A stretch of 64,000 nucleotides of DNA from Pseudomonas sp. B20(2017). GTDB taxonomy: Bacteria > Pseudomonadota > Gammaproteobacteria > Pseudomonadales > Pseudomonadaceae. Made by a program: the position numbers and the translations under genes. Positions 33,712 to 41,651 of the stretch are shown here, piece after piece (position 1 is the first letter of the stretch; each line of letters starts with the position of its first letter). Where the stretch lies: positions 62,001 to 126,000 of the forward strand of contig NZ_NEJP01000016.1 of the NCBI RefSeq assembly GCF_002113125.1, in the 5' to 3' direction. The notes under the pieces are model-generated. The model searched no databases. It had not been told where the DNA came from and was given only the letters and a program-made list of their open reading frames with translations.

Positions 33712-34749
33712 ATGACGCTTGCAGTCCAGTTCACCAACGTTTCCCGGCAGTTCGGCGAAGTGAAGGCCGTTGACCGGGTTTCCATCGACATCCAGGACGG
33801 CGAGTTCTTTTCCATGCTCGGCCCCTCCGGCTCGGGCAAGACCACGTGCCTGCGCCTGATCGCCGGGTTCGAGCAACCGAGCGCGGGCTCGATCCGCATT
33901 CACGGCGCCGAAGCCGCCGGTCTGCCGCCCTATCAGCGCGACGTCAACACGGTGTTTCAGGATTACGCACTGTTTCCGCACATGAACGTGCTGGATAACG
34001 TGGCCTACGGCCTGAAGGTCAAAGGCGTCAGCAAAACCGAGCGCCATAAACGCGCCGAAGAAGCCTTGGACATGGTCGCCCTCGGCGGCTACGGCGCGCG
34101 CAAACCGGTGCAGTTGTCCGGCGGTCAGCGCCAGCGTGTCGCCCTCGCCCGCGCGTTGGTCAATCGCCCGCGAGTGCTGTTGCTCGACGAGCCGTTGGGC
34201 GCTCTCGACTTGAAGCTGCGCGAACAGATGCAGAGCGAACTGAAGAAGCTGCAACGCCAGCTCGGCATCACCTTCATCTTCGTCACCCACGATCAGACTG
34301 AAGCGCTGTCGATGTCCGACCGCGTGGCCGTGTTCAACAAGGGTCGCATCGAACAGGTCGACACGCCGCGCACTCTGTACATGAAACCGATCACCACGTT
34401 CGTCGCCGAATTCGTCGGCACTTCGAACGTGATTCGCGGTGATCTGGCGCGCCAGCTCAGCGGCCATCCGCAGCCGTTTTCGATCCGCCCGGAACACGTG
34501 CGTTTCGCCGAAGGCCCGCTGGCCAGCCATGAAATCGAAGTCAGCGGTCTGCTGCACGACATCCAGTACCAGGGCAGCGCCACGCGCTACGAGCTGAAAC
34601 TGGAAAACGGCCAGACCCTGAGCATCAGTCAGGCCAACAATCAGTGGGTCGACAGCAGCGCGCAGCACCAGACCGGTCAGCGCATCAGCGCACGCTGGGC
34701 GCGGGAAGCGATGATTGCGCTGCACGACACCGTTGCGAGCGAGGTGTGA
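33712..34749 (+). CDS. ABC transporter ATPase, polyamine importer type (YdcT/PotA-like)
   Basis: Energises import by ATP hydrolysis at the inner membrane; 345 residues. Walker A is LGPSGSGKTTCLRL near residue 40, the Q-loop FQDYALFPHMNVL near 85, the signature LSGGQRQRVALARAL near 139, Walker B LLLDEPLGALD near 160, and the switch His in FVTHDQTEAL near 195. A C-terminal TOBE-like domain follows (FSIRPEHVRFAEGP). The ATG at 33712 gives the normal MTLAVQFTNV start; the upstream frame extension is REP-derived sequence. The next gene begins 1 bp after its stop. Confidence 0.93.
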   Translation: MTLAVQFTNVSRQFGEVKAVDRVSIDIQDGEFFSMLGPSGSGKTTCLRLIAGFEQPSAGSIRIHGAEAAGLPPYQRDVNTVFQDYALFPHMNVLDNVAYGLKVKGVSKTERHKRAEEALDMVALGGYGARKPVQLSGGQRQRVALARALVNRPRVLLLDEPLGALDLKLREQMQSELKKLQRQLGITFIFVTHDQTEALSMSDRVAVFNKGRIEQVDTPRTLYMKPITTFVAEFVGTSNVIRGDLARQLSGHPQPFSIRPEHVRFAEGPLASHEIEVSGLLHDIQYQGSATRYELKLENGQTLSISQANNQWVDSSAQHQTGQRISARWAREAMIALHDTVASEV

Positions 34750-34750
34750 C

Positions 34751-35686
34751 ATGACCGCCCTCGCCCTCCCTCAATCGGCACCGTTGCGCAGGTTTTCCAA
34801 TCTGCTCTATCGCAAGCCGAACCTGTACCTGTCGATGCTGCTGGTGCCGCCGCTGCTGTGGTTCGGCGCAATCTATCTGGGCTCGCTGCTGGTGCTGTTG
34901 TGGCAAGGTTTCTACTCCTTCGACGACTTCACCATGGCGGTCACCCCGGACCTGACCCTGGCTAATTTCGCCGCGCTGTTTCAGCCGTCGAACTTCGACA
35001 TCATTCTGCGCACCCTGAGCATGGCCGTCGTGGTGTCGATCGCCAGCGCCATCGTCGCGTTCCCGATCGCCTACTACATGGCGCGCTACACCACCGGCAA
35101 GACCAAGGCGTTTTTCTACATCGCGGTGATGATGCCGATGTGGGCCAGTTACATCGTCAAGGCCTACGCCTGGACGTTGCTGCTGGCCAAGGGCGGCGTG
35201 GCGCAGTGGTTCGTTCAGCACCTGGGACTGGAGCCGGTGTTGCAGTTCATTCTGGGGATTCCCGGGGTCGGCGGCAGCACCTTGTCGACCTCGCATCTGG
35301 GGCGGTTCATGGTGTTCGTCTACATCTGGCTGCCGTTCATGATCCTGCCGATCCAGGCCTCGCTGGAACGCTTGCCGCCGTCGTTGCTGCAAGCCTCCGC
35401 CGACCTCGGGGCCAAACCGCGCCAGACCTTCATGCAGGTGATTCTGCCGCTGTCGGTGCCGGGGATTGCTGCCGGTTCAATCTTCACCTTTTCGCTGACC
35501 CTGGGCGACTTCATCGTGCCGCAACTGGTGGGCCCGCCGGGCTACTTCGTCGGCAGCATGGTCTACGCGCAGCAAGGCGCGATCGGCAACATGCCGATGG
35601 CTGCGGCGTTCACACTAGTGCCGATCGTGCTGATCGCCATTTACCTGTCCATCGTCAAACGACTGGGGGCTTTCGATGCACTCTGA
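34751..35686 (+). CDS. ABC transporter permease, polyamine type (YdcU/PotB-like)
   Basis: Inner-membrane permease of 311 residues with about six membrane segments (for example MLLVPPLLWFGAIYLGSLLVLL near 30 and RTLSMAVVVSIASAIVAFPI near 95). The EAA loop that docks on the ATPase is visible as LLQASADLGAKPRQTFMQVI near 220. The ATG at 34751 lies one base after the ATPase stop with a GAGGTG ribosome site; the upstream in-frame start at 34715 is inside the ATPase gene. It overlaps the second permease gene by 11 bases. Confidence 0.92.
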   Translation: MTALALPQSAPLRRFSNLLYRKPNLYLSMLLVPPLLWFGAIYLGSLLVLLWQGFYSFDDFTMAVTPDLTLANFAALFQPSNFDIILRTLSMAVVVSIASAIVAFPIAYYMARYTTGKTKAFFYIAVMMPMWASYIVKAYAWTLLLAKGGVAQWFVQHLGLEPVLQFILGIPGVGGSTLSTSHLGRFMVFVYIWLPFMILPIQASLERLPPSLLQASADLGAKPRQTFMQVILPLSVPGIAAGSIFTFSLTLGDFIVPQLVGPPGYFVGSMVYAQQGAIGNMPMAAAFTLVPIVLIAIYLSIVKRLGAFDAL

Positions 35687-36500
35687 CTCTTCATCACAAG
35701 GGCATGCCTCCATAGGCCTGAAAATCGCAGCCTGGGGCGGGCTGGTGTTTCTGCACTTCCCGATCCTGATCATCTTCCTCTACGCCTTCAACACCGAAGA
35801 CGCGGCGTTCAGCTTTCCACCGAAAGGCTTCACGCTGCACTGGTTCAGCGTGGCGTTTTCTCGGCCGGACGTGCTGGAAGCGATCAAGCTGTCGTTGCAG
35901 ATCGCGGCCATCGCCACACTGATTGCCATGGTGCTCGGCACCCTTGCTTCAGCGGCGCTGTACCGCCGGGACTTCTTTGGCAAGCAGGGCATTTCGCTGA
36001 TGCTGATCCTGCCGATTGCGCTGCCGGGGATCATCACCGGGATCGCGCTGCTGGCGACCTTCAAGACGCTGGGGATCGAGCCGGGGATGTTCACCATCAT
36101 CGTCGGCCACGCGACCTTCTGCGTGGTGATCGTCTACAACAACGTCATCGCCCGTCTGCGCCGCACCTCGCACAGCCTGATCGAGGCGTCGATGGATCTC
36201 GGCGCCGACGGCTGGCAGACCTTCCGCTACATCATCCTGCCGAACCTCGGCTCGGCACTGCTCGCCGGCGGCATGCTCGCGTTCGCGCTGTCGTTCGACG
36301 AAATCATCGTCACCACCTTCACCGCTGGCCATGAACGCACCTTGCCGCTGTGGTTGCTCAACCAACTGAGCCGCCCACGGGACGTGCCGGTGACCAACGT
36401 CGTGGCGATGCTCGTGATGCTGGTGACCATGCTGCCGATCCTCGGCGCCTACTACCTGACCCGGGGTGGCGAGAGCGTGGCCGGCAGCGGCGGCAAATGA
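35676..36500 (+). CDS. ABC transporter permease, polyamine type (YdcV/PotC-like)
   Basis: Second inner-membrane permease of 274 residues. Hydrophobic segments include LVFLHFPILIIFLYAFNTED near 25, IAAIATLIAMVLGTLASAAL near 80 and SLMLILPIALPGIITGIALL near 110. The EAA loop is LIEASMDLGADGWQTFRYII near 170. It starts 11 bases before the end of the first permease gene (the ATG lies within its last codons), so the two are translated together as a heterodimer. Confidence 0.92.
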   Translation: MHSDSSSQGHASIGLKIAAWGGLVFLHFPILIIFLYAFNTEDAAFSFPPKGFTLHWFSVAFSRPDVLEAIKLSLQIAAIATLIAMVLGTLASAALYRRDFFGKQGISLMLILPIALPGIITGIALLATFKTLGIEPGMFTIIVGHATFCVVIVYNNVIARLRRTSHSLIEASMDLGADGWQTFRYIILPNLGSALLAGGMLAFALSFDEIIVTTFTAGHERTLPLWLLNQLSRPRDVPVTNVVAMLVMLVTMLPILGAYYLTRGGESVAGSGGK

Positions 36501-36534
36501 ACATCTACACAGAAAACACAAACCACAAATCCCT

Positions 36535-36624
36535 GTGGGAGCGAGCTTGCTCGCGATGAGGCGGTCACATCCAGCATTGATGCCGGCTGGAGCAACGCTT
36601 TCGCGAGCAAGCTCGCTCCCACAG
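36535..36624. repeat. REPIN
   Basis: Inverted REP arms (GTGGGAGCGAGCTTGCTCGC from 36535; mirror arm ending at 36624) lie between the last permease gene and the second aldehyde dehydrogenase. Confidence 0.9.
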
Positions 36625-36674
36625 TTTCAATTCGGTTCAGGCAGAAAAATAAAAGTGTTAGTGAGGACAACAAC

Positions 36675-38099
36675 ATGCAAACCAAACTCTTGATCAACGG
36701 CCAACTGGTCAACGGCGAAGGCCCGGCGCAACCGGTGCTCAACCCGGCGCGCGGCGAAGTGCTGGTGGAAATCAACGAAGCCACCGAAGCCCAGGTCGAT
36801 GCCGCCGTGCGCGCCGCCGACAGTGCCTTCGCCGAATGGTCGCAGACCACGCCGAAGGACCGTTCGCTGCTGCTGCTCAAACTCGCCGACGCCATCGAAG
36901 CCCACGGCGAAGAACTGGCCAAACTGGAATCGGACAACTGCGGCAAACCCTACAGTGCCGCGCTGAACGACGAGATCCCGGCAATTGCCGACGTGTTCCG
37001 TTTCTTCGCCGGCGCCAGCCGTTGCATGAGTGGTTCGGCCGGTGGCGAATACCTGCCTGGCCACACTTCGATGATCCGCCGCGACCCGGTGGGCGTGATC
37101 GCCTCCGTCGCGCCGTGGAACTACCCGCTGATGATGGTCGCCTGGAAAATTGCCCCGGCCCTCGCCGCCGGTAATACCGTGGTGCTCAAGCCGTCGGAAC
37201 AAACCCCGCTGACCGCGTTGCGTCTGGCCGAACTGGCGTCGGAAATTTTCCCGGCCGGTGTACTCAATCTGGTGTTCGGGCGTGGGCCGAGCGTGGGCAG
37301 TCCGCTGGTGACCCATCCGAAAGTGCGCATGGTCTCACTGACCGGCTCCATCGCCACCGGTTCGAACATCATTTCCAGCACCGCCGACAGCGTCAAACGC
37401 ATGCACATGGAACTGGGCGGCAAGGCCCCAGTGATCATCTTCGACGACGCCGACATTGATGCGGCGGTCGAAGGCATTCGTACCTTCGGCTTCTACAACG
37501 CCGGCCAGGACTGCACCGCTGCATGTCGGATCTACGCCCAGCAAGGCATCTACGACAAGTTCGTCGAGAAGCTCGGCGCGGCGGTAAGCAGCATCAAGTA
37601 TGGCTTGCAGGATGATCCGTCGACCGAGCTGGGGCCGCTGATCACCGCCCAGCATCGCGACCGCGTCGCCGGGTTTGTCGAGCGCGCCGTGGCGCAACCT
37701 CACATTCGCTTGATCACCGGCGGCAAGGCTGTCGAAGGCAATGGTTTCTTCTTCGAACCGACCGTTCTGGCCGACGCCCAGCAGGACGACGAAATCGTCC
37801 GCCGCGAAGTGTTCGGGCCGGTGGTGTCGGTGACCAAGTTCACCGATGAAGCCCAGGCGCTGGAGTGGGCCAACGATTCGGACTACGGCCTCGCGTCCTC
37901 GGTGTGGACGGCGGATGTAGGACGTGCGCATCGACTGTCTGCGCGGTTGCAGTACGGCTGCACCTGGGTGAATACCCACTTCATGCTTGTCAGCGAAATG
38001 CCGCATGGCGGTCAGAAACTGTCCGGCTACGGCAAGGACATGTCCATGTACGGGTTGGAAGACTACACCACGGTTCGGCATGTGATGTTCAAGCACTAA
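36675..38099 (+). CDS. patD: 4-aminobutyraldehyde dehydrogenase (second copy)
   Basis: A 474-residue aldehyde dehydrogenase, the exact length expected for PatD/YdcW, which oxidises 4-aminobutyraldehyde to 4-aminobutyrate in putrescine breakdown. Key stretches are ASVAPWNYPLMMVAWKIAPA, HMELGGKAP with the Glu, and NAGQDCTAACRIYAQQG with the catalytic Cys. The C-terminus (EMPHGGQKLSGYGKDMSMYG) is of the betaine/aminobutyraldehyde type. It is clearly paralogous along its whole length to the gene at 30776. A GTGAGGAC ribosome site precedes the ATG. It directly follows the importer, as ydcW follows ydcSTUV. Confidence 0.88.
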   Translation: MQTKLLINGQLVNGEGPAQPVLNPARGEVLVEINEATEAQVDAAVRAADSAFAEWSQTTPKDRSLLLLKLADAIEAHGEELAKLESDNCGKPYSAALNDEIPAIADVFRFFAGASRCMSGSAGGEYLPGHTSMIRRDPVGVIASVAPWNYPLMMVAWKIAPALAAGNTVVLKPSEQTPLTALRLAELASEIFPAGVLNLVFGRGPSVGSPLVTHPKVRMVSLTGSIATGSNIISSTADSVKRMHMELGGKAPVIIFDDADIDAAVEGIRTFGFYNAGQDCTAACRIYAQQGIYDKFVEKLGAAVSSIKYGLQDDPSTELGPLITAQHRDRVAGFVERAVAQPHIRLITGGKAVEGNGFFFEPTVLADAQQDDEIVRREVFGPVVSVTKFTDEAQALEWANDSDYGLASSVWTADVGRAHRLSARLQYGCTWVNTHFMLVSEMPHGGQKLSGYGKDMSMYGLEDYTTVRHVMFKH

Positions 38100-38101
38100 A
38101 A

Positions 38102-38170
38102 GCATCGCCAGCAGGCTGGCTCTCACAGGTTCAAACAGTCTTTGTGGGAACCGGCCTGCTGGCGATGGCG
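38102..38170. repeat. Second-class REP doublet (GCCAGCAGGCTGGC type)
   Basis: ATCGCCAGCAGGCTGGCTCTC near 38104 (given here by its core GCCAGCAGGCTGGC) and GTGGGAACCGGCCTGCTGGC near 38143 form an inverted pair with a short spacer. The core differs from the GAGCTTGCTC class elsewhere, so at least two REP families are present. Confidence 0.8.
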
Positions 38171-38310
38171 TCACCCCGGTTTCAGGAAGAAAACCGGCAT
38201 TACGCACCACCAGGCATTCAAAACAATAACTACCGATCCGGGCGGCGCTCACCAAGCCCCGCCACGGTTTCGGCCATCCGAAATCTGCCGATTTCACGGA
38301 GCAAACACAC

Positions 38311-39795
38311 ATGAGTGCATCACCCGATCTCTCAGCCGCCGTTGCCGACAGCGATGCCGAACAACTGCGCCAACTGGGCTACACCTCCAACTTCAACCGC
38401 AGCATGAGCCTGTGGGAAAACTTCGCGTTGGGCTTCACTTATCTGTCACCGGTCGTAGGGGTTTATACCCTGTTCGGCCTGTGCCTGGCCGCTGGCGGGC
38501 CGCCGATGTTCTGGGCCTATTTGCTGGTCGGTTGCGGGCAACTGCTGGTGTGCCTGATCTTCGGCGAAGTGGTTTCGCAGTTCCCGATTTCCGGTGGCGT
38601 TTATCCTTGGGCACGTCGCCTGGTCGGCAAGAAATGGGCATGGATGGTCGGCTGGATCTACTCCATCGCCCTGTGCGTAACCATCGCCGCCGTGGCGGTC
38701 GGCGCCGGCCCGTACCTCGCGGCCATGCTGGGCTTTGAGCCAAGCAACAACACCAACATCGTCATCGCCCTGGTGCTGACGCTGTTCGCCACACTGGTGA
38801 ACCTCAGCGGCACCCAAGTGCTGGCGCGGATCGCCATGTTCGGCTTCCTCTGCGAACTGGTGGGCGCGGTGATCGTCGGCGTGTACCTGCTGATTTTCGA
38901 GCGCCACCAGCCGATCAGCGTGCTGTTCAACACCTTCGATATCAGCGTTGACGGCTCCTACCTGCCAGCCTTCCTCACCGCATCGCTGGCGGGGATGTTC
39001 CTCTACTACGGCTTCGAAGCCTGTGGCGACGTCGCCGAAGAAACCCCGAACCCGAGCAAGAAAATCCCGGTGGCCATGCGCATGACCATCTACATCGGCG
39101 GCATCGCGGCAATGTTCGCCTGCTTGGCGCTGATCCTCGCCGTGCCGGACATACAAGCGGTGATCAACGGCACCGACAAGGACCCGGTCACCACCATCCT
39201 CAACAACGCCTTCGGCCCGGTCGGTTCGAAAGTGGTGATGGGCGTGGTGATGATTTCCTTCATCTCCTGCGTCATCAGCCTGCAAGCGGCGGCGAGTCGT
39301 CTGCTGTATTCCTACGCCCGCGATGAAATGGTCATCGGCAGCCGACTGCTGAAAAAGATTTCTCCTACGACCCAGGTTCCGGTTGCCGCATTGTTCGTGT
39401 CCGGCGTCCTGCCCGGACTGATCATCGCCCTCGGCTTCTTCCTGCAAGACGCCGTGGCCACCATCGTCAGCTTCGCCGCCATCGGCATCTACCTCGCGTT
39501 CCAGATGATCGTGCTCGCCGCCCTGTACGCCCGCAGCAAAGGCTGGAAACCCAGCGGCAAATTCACCCTCGGCGCCTGGGGCTGGCCGGTGAACATCGGC
39601 GCGCTGGTCTACGGCGTCGGCGCAATCATCAACATGGCCTGGCCCCGCACACCGGATGCGGCGTGGTACATCAACTACGCGATGGTGCTGAGCACGGCGA
39701 TCGTGATTGGGCTGGGGTTGGTGTACATGTGGATTGGCAAGCCGTATAACCATGGGAAGGCGCCGGCTGGGGATGCCTGGAAAGTTAGTCGCTAA
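38311..39795 (+). CDS. APC-superfamily amino acid/amine permease
   Basis: A 494-residue inner-membrane permease with about 12 hydrophobic segments. The family signature at the N-terminus reads FALGFTYLSPVVGVYTLF, and QFPISGGVYPWARRLVGKKW follows near 90. EACGDVAEETPNPSKKIPVA near 235 is the conserved APC loop after TM6. The type is that of GABA or polyamine/amino-acid permeases, which fits its place after the aminobutyraldehyde dehydrogenase, but the substrate is not determined. The ATG at 38311 follows a CGGAG ribosome site. A terminator lies 7 bp past the stop. Confidence 0.9.
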   Translation: MSASPDLSAAVADSDAEQLRQLGYTSNFNRSMSLWENFALGFTYLSPVVGVYTLFGLCLAAGGPPMFWAYLLVGCGQLLVCLIFGEVVSQFPISGGVYPWARRLVGKKWAWMVGWIYSIALCVTIAAVAVGAGPYLAAMLGFEPSNNTNIVIALVLTLFATLVNLSGTQVLARIAMFGFLCELVGAVIVGVYLLIFERHQPISVLFNTFDISVDGSYLPAFLTASLAGMFLYYGFEACGDVAEETPNPSKKIPVAMRMTIYIGGIAAMFACLALILAVPDIQAVINGTDKDPVTTILNNAFGPVGSKVVMGVVMISFISCVISLQAAASRLLYSYARDEMVIGSRLLKKISPTTQVPVAALFVSGVLPGLIIALGFFLQDAVATIVSFAAIGIYLAFQMIVLAALYARSKGWKPSGKFTLGAWGWPVNIGALVYGVGAIINMAWPRTPDAAWYINYAMVLSTAIVIGLGLVYMWIGKPYNHGKAPAGDAWKVSR

Positions 39796-39801
39796 GAAAA
39801 A

Positions 39802-39832
39802 CAGCCCCGGATTTATCACAATTTCGGGGCTG
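39802..39832 (+). terminator. Rho-independent terminator after the APC permease
   Basis: CAGCCCCG at 39802-39809 pairs with CGGGGCTG at 39825-39832, followed by ATTTCTTT. It closes the putative polyamine/aminobutyraldehyde block. Confidence 0.88.
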
Positions 39833-40028
39833 ATTTCTTTCAGCGTCAGTTACTCGCTTCCTACAGACCGAACTCTCAGCATTCAGTCCCCTTTCCTACG
39901 AATGGCGTCGGCAGAGTAGACTTGGCGCCGCTAGCGCCTGACCGATAGGCTTTACCCCGTCGCTGCCCAATCAGCGGCCCGGGGTCGAAGCCGGAAATCT
40001 GTCAAAACGGTGCTTGCGTGCCCCCATT

Positions 40029-40201
40029 GAACTGCGGCTGCTTTGCAACTTTAGTTCTGCGTTATGGCGGGCCGTGTGGCGCGGGCCTTCCGCCTTTTCC
40101 GTTTCGACAGGAAGTAACCCGACTTCGAACGCCACTCGGTTCGCCACCCAACTTTTCGAAGAGTTGGTGGCGACTTTCCTACTCGAAACGGAAGTCATCT
40201 C
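40029..40201 (+). promoter_or_regulatory. Structured leader sequestering the Bro-N gene ribosome binding site
   Basis: The 170 bases before the ATG at 40202 fold into several hairpins. GAACT/AGTTC pairs at 40029-40057, GGCGG/CCGCC at 40066-40094, and a large nested stem follows. In that stem TTCCGTTTCGA (40097-40107) pairs perfectly with TCGAAACGGAA (40183-40193), then AGGAAGT with ACTTTCCT, and inside CGCCACC-C-AACT (40142-40153) with AGTTGGTGGCG (40162-40172). The Shine-Dalgarno GGAAG (40190-40194) is inside the outer right arm, so the fold would block translation. A CGAAC/GTTCG alternative pairing (40126-40143) competes with the inner stem, allowing a switch. The rest of 39843-40028 shows no gene. 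Confidence 0.6.
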
Positions 40202-40708
40202 ATGCCAGCACCTACTCACAATCCGAATACTGAATATTTCACTCCCACCGTCTTCACCCGCCACAACCGCTTCCTCCACGCTCTCCTGCTCGATCATCAA
40301 GCCTGGTTCTGCGCTCAGGATCTCGGCCGCATGATGGGCCATCCCTTGAACCTACGCGTCACGCTCAAACTCGACCCCGACCAACGCCGCACCGTCCGGC
40401 TGCGCAAGTACGGCAAAGTTGTCGAGACACCAATGGTCAGCGAATCCGGCATGTATGCGCTGCTCGTCCATCATTTCATCCCGGAAAACCGCAACCTGCG
40501 GCAATGGCTGAGTAATGAGGTGATCCCCATCCTGCGGGAAACCAACTCAGTAACAGCGGAAAACTGCCCGAGCCTGAGCTCGGTGCATTGGGCAGGCGTC
40601 ACCGTGCCGCTGTTGCATTGGCAACAACAGGCTTGGGTGAAATGGCGTGATATGCCTGAATTGGTGCAAGTACAGCAGCCGTATCCAGCGCCGCGCTCTT
40701 GCGGCTGA
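40202..40708 (+). CDS. Bro-N domain (prophage antirepressor-like) protein
   Basis: A 168-residue protein with an N-terminal BRO family domain, the DNA-binding part of phage antirepressors. The domain is shown by HALLLDHQAWFCAQDLGRMM near 28-47, RRTVRLRKYGKVVETPMVSE near 63 and YALLVHHFIPENRNLRQWLS near 86-105, ending EVIPILRE. The C-terminal 50 residues (SVHWAGVTVPLLHWQQQAW) are not recognised. It stands alone with no phage genes nearby, in a small accessory island. Translation starts at an ATG seven bases after GGAAG, which is buried in a leader stem-loop. It may be a domesticated regulator; targets are unknown. Confidence 0.8.
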   Translation: MPAPTHNPNTEYFTPTVFTRHNRFLHALLLDHQAWFCAQDLGRMMGHPLNLRVTLKLDPDQRRTVRLRKYGKVVETPMVSESGMYALLVHHFIPENRNLRQWLSNEVIPILRETNSVTAENCPSLSSVHWAGVTVPLLHWQQQAWVKWRDMPELVQVQQPYPAPRSCG

Positions 40709-40868
40709 CTCTGAAAGTCAGTGGCTTTGCCCCGGCGGCGATTAGGTCACCGGGGTATTATCCAAGCATTTCGCAACACATCCCGTCTTCCAGCGGCGTT
40801 CAAGTCCACTAGAGTTTTCCTCAACCTCGCACTCTGACTGGTTGACGCCGATGCTATCGCGGCCTAGG

Positions 40869-40896
40869 GTGTCTACGTCGTTTACAGCGTATACAC
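40869..40896 (+). promoter_or_regulatory. Putative operator of the toxin-antitoxin operon
   Basis: GTGTCTACG at 40869-40877 and CGTATACAC at 40888-40896 are imperfect inverted repeats (one mismatch position) just upstream of the antitoxin gene, with AGGAGATCTTCC forming the ribosome site after it. RHH antitoxins usually repress their own promoter through such palindromes. The remaining 40709-40868 shows no gene. Confidence 0.45.
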
Positions 40897-40912
40897 ACGC
40901 AGGAGATCTTCC

Positions 40913-41161
40913 ATGGCCTCGCCCGTTTTATCCTTCCGCGTCGAAGAATTGCTCGCTCAACAATTGGATCAATTGGCCGCGGCCACTGACCGAGACCGCC
41001 AGTACCATCTCAAGCGTGCGTTGGTTAGATATGTGGAAGCGGAGTCTTGGCATCTGCAAGCCATCAGCGAGGGGATTGCTGATGCCGATGCTGGAAATCT
41101 TACCGATCTGGATGCCGTGAAGGCTAAGTGGGCAAAACGTGCCGAACGTAGTACTGACTGA
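40913..41161 (+). CDS. Ribbon-helix-helix antitoxin, ParD/CopG type
   Basis: An 82-residue antitoxin that should bind and neutralise the toxin encoded next to it and repress the operon. The N-terminal RHH segment is LSFRVEELLAQQLDQLAAAT followed by RDRQYHLKRALVRYVEAESW; the C-terminal tail (GIADADAGNLTDLDAVKAKW) is the likely toxin-wrapping part. An AGGAG ribosome site precedes the ATG. Its last 23 bases overlap the toxin gene in another frame, the usual TA arrangement. Confidence 0.88.
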   Translation: MASPVLSFRVEELLAQQLDQLAAATDRDRQYHLKRALVRYVEAESWHLQAISEGIADADAGNLTDLDAVKAKWAKRAERSTD

Positions 41162-41429
41162 ACGAGCTGAAAACGATCTCGAAACAATTTTTGAGTATTA
41201 CCAAGGCATCTTGGGTGCCAATCCAGCGTTTGGTGTCGTGAACTCCATTCTTGGAGCGTTTGATCAATTGAAGCAATTTCCGGGTTCAGGCCGGCCTTCA
41301 GTCGTACCGGATATACGCGAACTGGTGCTGACCCGTTATCCGTTCATTGCGCCATATCGCCTGGAGGATGGCCAGATCCAGGTCTTGAGAATTCTGCACC
41401 AGCGCGCAGAACAACCAGAAAATTGGTAA
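41139..41429 (+). CDS. ParE/RelE superfamily toxin
   Basis: A 96-residue toxin of the RelE/ParE fold. The N-terminal strand and helices read VVLTERAENDLETIFEYYQG, then FDQLKQFPGSGRPSVVPDIR, RELVLTRYPFIAPYRL and a final IQVLRILHQRAEQP, typical of ParE, which poisons DNA gyrase. RelE-type ribosome-dependent activity cannot be excluded. The start is a GTG at 41139 inside the antitoxin gene, so the two are translationally coupled. It is followed by the convergent small gene at 41466. Confidence 0.88.
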   Translation: MPNVVLTERAENDLETIFEYYQGILGANPAFGVVNSILGAFDQLKQFPGSGRPSVVPDIRELVLTRYPFIAPYRLEDGQIQVLRILHQRAEQPENW

Positions 41430-41465
41430 ACCAGCCGTAGCAAGTACGGCTGGCTGTTCACCTCC

Positions 41466-41651
41466 CTAGAACCGCGAAACACTCCTCATCGCATCCACCA
41501 GATACCGCATCGCAATCCGGTCGCTTTCCGACAACTCCCGGTAACGCTCCACCAGTTTCAGTTCGTCAGGACTGAGCCGGCGTCTTCGCCGGACGTTGGT
41601 GAGGCAGGGAAAGATGCCCAACATTTCGGTGATGCCTTGTCCTTTTGTCAT
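41466..41651 (-). CDS. Small conserved hypothetical protein, 61 residues
   Basis: A short basic protein, MTKGQGITEMLGIFPCLTNV then RRRRRLSPDELKLVERYREL and SESDRIAMRYLVDAMRSV. The C-terminal half looks like two helices of the type seen at the end of XRE-like regulators, but the helix-turn-helix itself is missing. An AAGGA ribosome site lies nine bases before the ATG. It is convergent with the toxin gene. An AT-rich stretch and a hairpin lie upstream. Function unknown. Confidence 0.6.
   Translation of the reverse strand: MTKGQGITEMLGIFPCLTNVRRRRRLSPDELKLVERYRELSESDRIAMRYLVDAMRSVSRF

Noticed and set aside
40014..40334. Possible 106-residue protein over the leader and the start of the Bro-N gene
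   Set aside because: It overlaps the structured leader and the Bro-N coding region in another frame, has no ribosome site I can see, and the base pairing explains the constraint better than coding does.
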